From Leptospirillum sp. (GTDB taxonomy: Bacteria > Nitrospirota > Leptospirillia > Leptospirillales > Leptospirillaceae), in the NCBI GenBank assembly GCA_027346125.1, contig DAIEST010000184.1, forward strand, positions 1 through 8,635: 8,635 nucleotides of DNA, read 5' to 3'. The stretch's first letter is position 1, and the number at the start of each line of letters is the position of its first letter. Positions 1-5,333 of the stretch are shown piece by piece. The notes beneath the pieces were generated by a model. That model saw only the letters and a program-made list of their open reading frames with translations. It did no database searches and had not been told where the DNA came from. A program made the position numbers and the translations under genes.

Positions 1-228
1 GTGAATCGCAGGCTGGAAAACGCGGGTCTGCCGGTCGCGGAGCAGACGGGGGCCTCATGCTGTTACGCCCGTTCGGACAAGTACTGGACGGTGGATCCCC
101 AGGGGATTGCATGGGAGGCGTTCCACACGCTGTCCGGGATCCCGGTTTTCGGGGAGCGGGAAAAGCCGGACGCGGAAAGCTCCGCCTGTTGCGTGCCCTT
201 CGTTCCGATTCGTCCGGGAAAAGCGTAG
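1..228 (+). CDS. arsI: ArsI/CadI-family metalloenzyme (VOC superfamily), 3' end only
   Basis: Only the last 75 codons are present. The GTG at base 1 is probably an internal Val codon, not a start, because the visible part begins in the middle of the family's second half. Seen: a vicinal cysteine pair (Cys20-Cys21 of this fragment) followed by YARSDKYW, a DPQG turn, and WEAFHTL with Glu39. The first cysteine lies 19 residues before that Glu. In ArsI C-As lyases the Cys pair binds trivalent organoarsenical and a Glu 19 residues downstream is an Fe(II) ligand. A second Cys pair (63-64) sits in the short tail, as in many ArsI/CadI proteins. Known for the family: ArsI is a cytoplasmic Fe(II) dioxygenase that cleaves the C-As bond of methylarsenite or aromatic arsenicals; CadI-type relatives are induced by cadmium. 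The two cannot be separated from this fragment, and the His metal ligands lie upstream of the window. The gene converges on the outer-membrane protein gene, 31 bases away. Confidence 0.78.
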   Translation: MNRRLENAGLPVAEQTGASCCYARSDKYWTVDPQGIAWEAFHTLSGIPVFGEREKPDAESSACCVPFVPIRPGKA

Positions 229-256
229 CCGCATGATTTTGCGGGACCGATCGGTT
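229..256. terminator. possible weak bidirectional terminator between convergent genes
   Basis: The 31-base gap between the two convergent stop codons holds a 5-bp stem (CCGCA at 229-233 with TGCGG at 240-244, loop TGATTT) and a 10-bp palindrome ACCGATCGGT at 246-255. Neither is followed by a clear T-run on either strand, so this is a weak structural candidate. Its position between convergent genes is the main argument for a terminator role. Confidence 0.22.
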
Positions 257-259
257 CGT

Positions 260-1126
260 TCAGAAATTGAAGACGACTCCGGCTTCCGGTCCCCACCACG
301 TGGTGGTGGAGTCCGGTTCCTGGAGGGAGACCTGGGGGTTGGTATTGGCGACCGTATGGGAGTTGCTCTGGGTGAATGCCCAGTTGCTGTACGCCATGTC
401 GAGGGAAAGCCCCCATCTTGGCGTGACATAGTAGCGGAAGCCCAGTCGGGAATGGAAGTTCGTGGCTCCCCCGAGGGACAGGGTCGGGTTGTCGTAGGCG
501 CCGATGGTCACATTCGGCGAGAGTGCGGTCCGGTAGCCGATCTCCGAGAACAGGACGAATGACTCCGACAGGGGGGTCTGGTTGTAGAGGGTCGCTCCGA
601 TATAGGGAATCCGGTAGATTTCTTCGTACCCGTTGGGCGCAGGTGTCATCCAGACCTGCTGGTGATATCCGATCGATCCCCACAGGTCCCATCGACCGCC
701 GAGGAATACGAAGCTTCCTCCCAGGTGTCCGGCCCCCTGGAACATCGTTTCGGCCATGCTGGTCGAGTAGGGGGTTGTCTGGACCGTATTGCCGTTTATG
801 CTCTGGAGAAATCCGTTGTAGGTCCCGTTGAAGGACGCTTCATAGGCCAGGTCCGCACCGAAGACGAAATGGCCCGAGTATCCGAGAATGCGGCCCCGGA
901 GCGGGACCATTCCGGCGGAATCTTCGTCGCCGATGGACTCCTTGTAACTCCAGCTGTAATACCCCGAATAGATGTCCAGTTCGGCAGGGGGCGTCGCGGA
1001 AAGAAGATCTGGGGTTGCGGCCGCCGCGGGATGGAACGATCCCTCAAGGACGGTCTGCAGGAGGAGTCCGGACAGAATGGCAAGACGGGCGAGGCGTCCG
1101 GAAAGGGCAGGATTCTTTCGGGTCAT
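260..1126 (-). CDS. predicted outer-membrane beta-barrel protein, function unknown
   Basis: A 288-residue protein. The start at 1126 (ATG) is chosen because AAGGAA lies 5 bases upstream and a signal peptide begins there; the open frame extends further upstream but without secretion features. Seen: basic N-terminus (MTRK, then RLAR), hydrophobic core about 14-26 (LAILSGLLLQTVL), and a likely signal peptidase I site in the AAAA run at residues 34-37, before TPDLL. The mature part is rich in Gly, Tyr, Trp, Ser and Thr, with alternating hydrophobic/polar strands, for example about 84-97, 136-152, 188-198, 226-234 and 238-250. It ends in VVFNF, and a terminal Phe is the usual recognition signal for the BAM complex. 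These features fit a small barrel of roughly 8-12 strands in the outer membrane. No enzymatic or transport motif is recognised. It could be a porin-like, adhesin-like or structural OMP. It is transcribed alone, divergently from the DUF502-glmUS operon. Confidence 0.8.
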   Translation of the reverse strand: MTRKNPALSGRLARLAILSGLLLQTVLEGSFHPAAAATPDLLSATPPAELDIYSGYYSWSYKESIGDEDSAGMVPLRGRILGYSGHFVFGADLAYEASFNGTYNGFLQSINGNTVQTTPYSTSMAETMFQGAGHLGGSFVFLGGRWDLWGSIGYHQQVWMTPAPNGYEEIYRIPYIGATLYNQTPLSESFVLFSEIGYRTALSPNVTIGAYDNPTLSLGGATNFHSRLGFRYYVTPRWGLSLDMAYSNWAFTQSNSHTVANTNPQVSLQEPDSTTTWWGPEAGVVFNF

Positions 1127-1212
1127 GGAAATTCCTTGGTCTGGTGCTGTGCGTTCGGTAACGGTCCGGACTTTTCCCCGGAAGAGAGAATGCTCCGGAG
1201 GGATTCGGCCGG

Positions 1213-1232
1213 GGTGGACGGATCCGTCCACC
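1213..1232. promoter_or_regulatory. perfect 20-bp palindrome, candidate operator
   Basis: GGTGGACGGA is followed immediately by its exact reverse complement, with no mismatch and no spacer. It lies 86 bases upstream of the OMP start and 164 bases upstream of the DUF502 start. The arms touch, so it cannot form a hairpin at full length, and no T-run follows on either strand, which argues against a terminator. A dyad of this length between divergent genes is typical of a binding site for a homodimeric transcription factor. The factor is unknown and is not encoded in this window. Confidence 0.4.
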
Positions 1233-1380
1233 TGTTTGCGATATCCTAGCAGAAAACCGGATTCTTCCGTACTGTCTTCGGGATTGTCCTGTCCTTGCAG
1301 GGATTTTCCCAAACGGGTAAGATGGGATCCGGAATCCTGCCGTGCAAACTTGATGCTCCATGCAGACCGGAGGCTCCGGC

Positions 1381-1387
1381 AGGAAGG
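1381..1387 (+). promoter_or_regulatory. Shine-Dalgarno site that fixes the DUF502 GTG start
   Basis: AGGAAGG ends 9 bases before the GTG at 1397. The alternative in-frame starts upstream (ATG at 1322, TTG at 1295) have no comparable site. They would also add a Cys/Pro-rich leader unlike the family's usual short cytoplasmic N-terminus before the first membrane helix. Confidence 0.55.
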
Positions 1388-1396
1388 TGGGGAACC

Positions 1397-2068
1397 GTGG
1401 ACTGGCTGCAAACGAGAAAACAACGTATTGAAGCGTCGCTTCGAACCCGATTCCTGACCGGGTTGGTGGTTGTTCTGCCGGCGGCCCTCTCTCTCTATAT
1501 TTTCTATCGGATTTTCGATTTCTTCGATTCCTTTTTCGACCCGGTGCTCCAGCGGATTTTTGGTCATCCGGTTCCGGGTCTTGGTGTCGTTCTCCTCATT
1601 CTGCTCGTCCTTTCCGTCGGCACGATCGCCACAAACGTCCTGGGCAACAGAATCCTCCAGTCTTTCGAAACCACGATGGCGCGGATTCCCGTTTTCAAGA
1701 AGCTGTATGCCGCTCTGAAGACGGTGATGGACTCCTTTTCGCCGAACGGTTCCAAGGGATTCAAGAAGGTTGTCCTTGCGGAATACCCGAAGGAAGGGGT
1801 ATATACGATGGGTTTTCTGACCGGGTGGGTTCATCTGGGTGAGCATCCGGACCTTTACGCCTCGGTCTTTTTCCCCAGCAACAATCTGTATATCGGCGTG
1901 CAGTCTTTCATTCCGGCGGACCGGACACTGGTGACCGCTCTTTCGATCGAGGAAGGCATGAAGATTATCCTGTCCGGAGGTCTGTCCGTTCCTCCGGTTC
2001 TGCTCATGGAAGATTCCGGGGTCGCGGATTCCCGTGTTCCCGGCATGGAGACGGGAGGCGGATCATGA
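1397..2068 (+). CDS. DUF502-family two-helix inner-membrane protein
   Basis: A 223-residue protein starting with GTG. Seen: a basic N-terminus (TRKQRIEASLRTRF), a first membrane segment at about 20-42 (TGLVVVLPAALSLYIFYRIF), an Asp/Phe-rich loop, a second membrane segment at about 60-83 (PGLGVVLLILLVLSVG), then RIPVFKKLYAALKTVMDSF at 96-114 and a soluble C-terminal domain ending near IILSGGL (190-196). This order and the PxFKKLY-x-K segment are hallmarks of the DUF502 family. Family members are small integral membrane proteins of unknown biochemical function, widespread in bacteria and also known in plants. The usual PTTPNPTSG-like loop of the C-terminal domain is replaced here by FFPSNNLYIGVQSF (158-171), so this is a divergent member. 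It is the first gene of the predicted operon, and its last four bases overlap the glmU start (ATGA). That coupling suggests, but does not prove, an envelope-related role. Confidence 0.82.
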   Translation: MDWLQTRKQRIEASLRTRFLTGLVVVLPAALSLYIFYRIFDFFDSFFDPVLQRIFGHPVPGLGVVLLILLVLSVGTIATNVLGNRILQSFETTMARIPVFKKLYAALKTVMDSFSPNGSKGFKKVVLAEYPKEGVYTMGFLTGWVHLGEHPDLYASVFFPSNNLYIGVQSFIPADRTLVTALSIEEGMKIILSGGLSVPPVLLMEDSGVADSRVPGMETGGGS

Positions 2069-3477
2069 TTGTCGATGCGGCCATTCTGGCGGCAGGCTTC
2101 GGGACCCGGATGCGTTCCCCCGTTCCCAAGATGGCGACTCCCATTCTGGGTGAACCGCTTCTCCGTTATCCGTACGATGCCGTTTGCCAGATGACCCCCC
2201 CCGTCCAGTCCATCTTTGTTGTGGCGGGGAGGGATCCGATCGAGTCGATTCTCCCGGAAGGGGTTCTCTGGGTTCACCAGCATTCCATGGACGGAACGCT
2301 GGGCGCCCTTGAAGCCGTTCTCCTGTCCCGCATGCATCTCGATGGAGGAGCCACGCATCTTCTGGTCCTCAACGGAGATGCCCCCCTGGTGGACGGGGCG
2401 CTTCTGGACGGCTTCATGAATGCCGTCCGGAAAGAGCCGGAGGCCTTCTGGTTCGTTTCGACAACTCTTTCCGATCCGGGGAGATATGGCCGTGTCATCC
2501 GGGATCCGGACAGCCGTGTAACCGCTGTTCGCGAATGGGTGGACCTCGATGAGGCGGGTCGCGCCATTGCCGAAGTGAATGCCGGGATCTACTGCATCCC
2601 GAGGTGGTTTCTGGATCGCGCGGTCAGTCAGGTGATTCCCCATCCCGAGAAGAACGAACGATTCCTGACTTCGCTGTTTGCGCTGTCCATCGGGAGCGGA
2701 CTTCCTGTCCGGTCCCATCATTCCGGTCCGGAGTCCGTGCTGGGCGTCAATACCCAGGAAGAACTGGCCATGGCGGCCCGGATACTGAAAAACCGGATCA
2801 ATTCCAGATGGATGGATCGGGGAGTAACGTTCTGGGATCCGGAGACGACCTATATCGGTCCGGGAGTCGTGATCGGATCCGGAACGATTCTCTATCCGGG
2901 AGTCATTCTTGAAGGAGAGACCTCGCTGGCGGAGTCCTGCCGGGTGGGTGCCGGGAGCCATCTCCGGAATGTCCGGATGGGAGCCGGCGTCCATATCCGC
3001 GATTATTGCGTTCTCTCGGATGCGGTCGTGGAAGAGTCTGCAGTCGTCGGTCCCTTTGCCCACCTGCGTCCGGGGAGTCATCTGGAGCAGGGATCCCATG
3101 TGGGAAACTTCGTCGAAACCAAGAAAGTCCGTCTGGGTCGGGGGGCGAAGGCCAATCACCTGTCCTATCTAGGGGACGCGACGGTGGGAGAGCGGACGAA
3201 TATCGGAGCGGGAACGATCACCTGCAATTATGACGGGGTCCGAAAGCATGAAACCCATATCGGGAAGGACGTGTTCGTCGGGAGCGATACCCAGATTGTG
3301 GCGCCGGTCTCCATCGGGGACGGGGCTGTGATCGCAGCGGGAACAACCGTCACGAAAGATGTTCCGCCAGGGGCGATGGCTCTTTCGAGGTCTCCCCAGA
3401 GGAATCTCGAAGAGAGTGGAACCCGGTACCGTTCCCGTCTCCCGGAGGAAGGCAAGACGGAAAAGGAGCGTTCCTGA
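2065..3477 (+). CDS. glmU: bifunctional UDP-GlcNAc pyrophosphorylase / glucosamine-1-phosphate N-acetyltransferase GlmU
   Basis: A 470-residue protein (E. coli GlmU is 456). It acetylates glucosamine-1-phosphate with acetyl-CoA and then transfers UMP from UTP to give UDP-GlcNAc, in the cytoplasm. N-terminal nucleotidyltransferase (about 1-235): LAAGFGTRM at 8-16, Lys22, the metal-site Asp105 in LNGDAPL, YGR at 141-143, Glu157, Asn172 and Asn229 in LGVN. C-terminal left-handed beta-helix (about 255-445): hexapeptide turns from YIGPGVVIG onward, with the acetyltransferase residues all matching E. coli at +2: Arg335, Lys353, His365 (catalytic base), Tyr368, Asn379, Asn388 and Lys394. Oddity: the QLGTGHA segment that contacts the uracil side in typical GlmU reads DGTLGAL at 76-82, and the PKVLH motif reads PKMAT, so the first domain is divergent. 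The start is supported by GGGAGG 6 bases upstream and by the ATGA overlap with the DUF502 gene. glmS starts one base after the stop. Confidence 0.96.
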   Translation: MIVDAAILAAGFGTRMRSPVPKMATPILGEPLLRYPYDAVCQMTPPVQSIFVVAGRDPIESILPEGVLWVHQHSMDGTLGALEAVLLSRMHLDGGATHLLVLNGDAPLVDGALLDGFMNAVRKEPEAFWFVSTTLSDPGRYGRVIRDPDSRVTAVREWVDLDEAGRAIAEVNAGIYCIPRWFLDRAVSQVIPHPEKNERFLTSLFALSIGSGLPVRSHHSGPESVLGVNTQEELAMAARILKNRINSRWMDRGVTFWDPETTYIGPGVVIGSGTILYPGVILEGETSLAESCRVGAGSHLRNVRMGAGVHIRDYCVLSDAVVEESAVVGPFAHLRPGSHLEQGSHVGNFVETKKVRLGRGAKANHLSYLGDATVGERTNIGAGTITCNYDGVRKHETHIGKDVFVGSDTQIVAPVSIGDGAVIAAGTTVTKDVPPGAMALSRSPQRNLEESGTRYRSRLPEEGKTEKERS

Positions 3478-3478
3478 C

Positions 3479-5293
3479 ATGTGCGGAATCATGGGATATT
3501 CCGGCCCCCGTCCCCCCCTCCCGCTTCTGGTGTCGGGCCTCGAACGTCTCGAGTACCGTGGTTACGACTCGAGCGGCGTGGCATTTTTCAACGCGACCGG
3601 GGCGATCGATGTGTTGCGGGCTGCGGGGAAGGTCTCCGTCCTGAAAGAGAGGGTCGGCTCCCTGGAAGGTCATCCCGGTGCGGCGATCGGACATATCCGG
3701 TGGGCAACCCACGGTGCGGCGACTGTCGAGAATGCCCATCCGCACAAGTCCGGGCCGATCGCCCTGGTACACAACGGGATTATCGAGAACGAGCAGATTC
3801 TCAGGGAGCGCCTCAAGGCGGAAGGGGTTCTGTTCCAGTCCGAAACCGATACCGAAGTCCTGGCCCACCTGATCCGCCTGGAATACGAGCGGTCCGGAGA
3901 GTTTGCGGAGTCTGTCCGGCGCGCCCTGGCGCTTGTGGAGGGAAGCTATGCCCTGGCGATCCTGTGTCAGGATGAGCCGGCGGACCTGATCGCGGTGCGG
4001 CAGGGCCCTCCCCTGCTTCTGGGGATGGGGGAAGGAGAAAGTTTTGTCGCTTCCGATATCCCGGCTTTCCTTCATTTCACCCGGCAGGTGTACGCGTTTC
4101 GCAGCGGAGAGATCGGGCTCATTCGCCACGGTGACGTCAGGGTGGGAGAGATCTCGTCCCCTTCCTCCTCCTGGAAGTCCCCGGTGGCACAGACGATCTC
4201 ATGGGATCCGTTCTTTGCCGAAAAAGGAACCTACCGGCATTTTATGGAAAAGGAGATTTTCGAAGGGTCCAGGGCGTTGATGGATACGCTGGCGGACCGC
4301 ATCGTTCCCTGGAAGACCCTTCCGGAACTTGCGCCGTTTGGTCCGTTTCCTCCCCCTTCCCTGACCTTTGTCGCATGCGGCACTTCCTGGCATGCGGCAC
4401 TTCTTGGACGCTATTTCATGGAGTCCATGGGAATTCCGTCAGCCGTCGAGATCGCATCCGAGTTCCGTTACCGTCCCCTCCTTCTTCCGGGGGGAAGCTG
4501 GGTGGTCGGGATCAGCCAGAGCGGAGAGACGGCCGATACGCTGGGAGCCCTGGAACTGGCCCGAAAGGCAGGATGCCGGACGCTGGGCATCTCGAATGTG
4601 CCCGGATCCTCCCTGGAACGGGAGACGGATCTCTGTCTCCTGACCCACGCCGGTCCCGAGATCGGAGTGGCCTCCACCAAGGCATTCCAGTCCCAGGTGG
4701 CCCTTCTGATGCTTCTGTCCCTGGCGCTGTCCGGAGCGGAACCGGAGACGGAAAAGCTGGAATCGCTGATCCGTTCTCCCCATCGTCTGGAAATGTTTCT
4801 GGAGACGATGTCTTCCGAGCGGTTCGACCAGGCGGTGGAACGCCTCCGTCAGTCCCATCTGGTGATGTTTGCGGGACGGGGGCTGGACTACCCTCTCTCG
4901 CTGGAGGGAGCCCTGAAATTCAAGGAGATCACCTATCGCCCGGCAGACGGATATCCGGGCGGGGAACTGAAGCACGGACCGATCGCTCTTGTTGAGCCGG
5001 GTGTGACGGTCATTGCTCCGATGGTGGACTCGAATCTGCGGCAGAAGGAAATCTCGAATCTTCGCGAGATCCGGGCTCGTGGAGGGTACGTCCTGGCGAT
5101 CGGTCCCTCCATTCCGGAAAACCAGCGGGGAATTTGGTACGATGACAGGATAGATCTTCCGGAAGTTCCTGTGTGGTCTGGCGTTTTTCAGGCTGCGGCG
5201 GTGCTCCAGTACCTGGCGTACCGTGTGGCGGTGGCGCTCGGAAATGATGTGGATCAGCCCCGGAATTTGGCCAAGTCCGTGACGGTCGAGTAG
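3479..5293 (+). CDS. glmS: glutamine--fructose-6-phosphate aminotransferase (isomerizing) GlmS
   Basis: A 604-residue protein (E. coli GlmS is 609). It makes glucosamine-6-phosphate and glutamate from fructose-6-phosphate and glutamine, the first committed step of amino-sugar synthesis. The start is fixed by MCGIMGYSG: after Met removal Cys2 becomes the N-terminal nucleophile of the Ntn glutaminase domain. AAGGAG lies 10 bases upstream. Glutaminase (about 1-220): EYRGYDSSG at 25-33, GHIRWATHG at 71-79, HNGIIEN at 98-104, SETDTEV at 121-127. First SIS domain (about 280-425): CGTS at 300-303, SQSGET at 346-351, STKAF at 399-403. Second SIS domain (about 445-604): GRGLDYPLSLEGALKFKEI at 466-484, GELKHGP at 495-501, and the C-terminal tail DVDQPRNLAKSVTVE, which shields the sugar site. 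All key motifs are intact. The single base between glmU and glmS leaves no room for a glmS ribozyme, so control by that route is excluded here. Confidence 0.97.
   Translation: MCGIMGYSGPRPPLPLLVSGLERLEYRGYDSSGVAFFNATGAIDVLRAAGKVSVLKERVGSLEGHPGAAIGHIRWATHGAATVENAHPHKSGPIALVHNGIIENEQILRERLKAEGVLFQSETDTEVLAHLIRLEYERSGEFAESVRRALALVEGSYALAILCQDEPADLIAVRQGPPLLLGMGEGESFVASDIPAFLHFTRQVYAFRSGEIGLIRHGDVRVGEISSPSSSWKSPVAQTISWDPFFAEKGTYRHFMEKEIFEGSRALMDTLADRIVPWKTLPELAPFGPFPPPSLTFVACGTSWHAALLGRYFMESMGIPSAVEIASEFRYRPLLLPGGSWVVGISQSGETADTLGALELARKAGCRTLGISNVPGSSLERETDLCLLTHAGPEIGVASTKAFQSQVALLMLLSLALSGAEPETEKLESLIRSPHRLEMFLETMSSERFDQAVERLRQSHLVMFAGRGLDYPLSLEGALKFKEITYRPADGYPGGELKHGPIALVEPGVTVIAPMVDSNLRQKEISNLREIRARGGYVLAIGPSIPENQRGIWYDDRIDLPEVPVWSGVFQAAAVLQYLAYRVAVALGNDVDQPRNLAKSVTVE
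4373..4406 (+). repeat. tandem 17-bp direct repeat inside glmS
   Basis: GCATGCGGCACTTCCTG (4373-4389) is followed directly by GCATGCGGCACTTCTTG (4390-4406), 16 of 17 positions identical. The period is not a multiple of three, so the two copies are read in different frames, as ACGTSW and then HAALLG. The protein aligns with GlmS through this motif without an insertion, so the repeat is not a recent duplication that broke the gene. Confidence 0.85.
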
Positions 5294-5333
5294 GTTCCGT
5301 TTCGGGTTTTTTTTCGGAAGGAGCGGTGGAAGG
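5294..5333 (+). promoter_or_regulatory. glmS-propeller spacer with T8 tract and possible Shine-Dalgarno sequestering stem
   Basis: This 40-base spacer is the longest gap in the operon. It has an uninterrupted run of eight T at 5307-5314. Before it lies only a 3-bp stem (CCG at 5297-5299, CGG at 5303-5305), too weak for an efficient intrinsic terminator. A different pairing, TTCCG (5295-5299) with CGGAA (5315-5319), overlaps the Shine-Dalgarno AAGGAG (5318-5323) of the next gene. Partial attenuation or a translational effect is possible but unproven. Confidence 0.25.

Larger units (their letters stand above)
1127..1396. promoter_or_regulatory. divergent intergenic region, presumed to hold both promoters
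   Basis: This 270-bp region separates the minus-strand OMP gene from the plus-strand DUF502-glmU-glmS operon, so promoters for both should lie here. I cannot point to a convincing -35/-10 pair. TATCCT at 1243-1248 is a possible -10 element on the plus strand but lacks a good -35 at the right spacing. Contents worth noting: a perfect 20-bp palindrome at 1213-1232 (listed separately), two 8-bp dyads (GTCCGGAC at 1164-1171 and CTCCGGAG at 1193-1200), and a small possible hairpin CCGGAG-G-CTCCGG at 1367-1379 directly before the Shine-Dalgarno sequence of the DUF502 gene. No gene is supported in the gap. An in-frame extension of the DUF502 gene into it is possible (ATG at 1322) but not favoured. 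Confidence 0.55.

Noticed and set aside
293..306. A 14-bp perfect palindrome, CCACCACGTGGTGG
   Set aside because: It lies inside the OMP coding region and encodes part of the TTTWW stretch; Thr and Trp codons (ACC, TGG) explain it.
1367..1379. CCGGAG-G-CTCCGG dyad just before the DUF502 ribosome site
   Set aside because: The hairpin would be very short, and TCCGG/CCGGA words are frequent throughout the window, so it is not distinctive enough to list as a regulatory element.
1127..1846. Long upstream extension of the minus-strand OMP reading frame
   Set aside because: The frame stays open because of the antisense shadow of the DUF502 gene. The ATG at 1126 has a good Shine-Dalgarno sequence and starts a signal peptide.
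1855..3159. Long minus-strand open frame opposite glmU (434 codons)
   Set aside because: It is antisense to a clearly identified gene, has no family motifs and a biased Arg/Gly/His/Pro composition, and is typical of a shadow frame in GC-rich DNA.
3469..3479. Possible glmS ribozyme or riboswitch upstream of glmS
   Set aside because: glmS starts one base after the glmU stop, and the sequence before it codes for the GlmU C-terminus. There is no room for the ribozyme fold, which is mainly found in Firmicutes.
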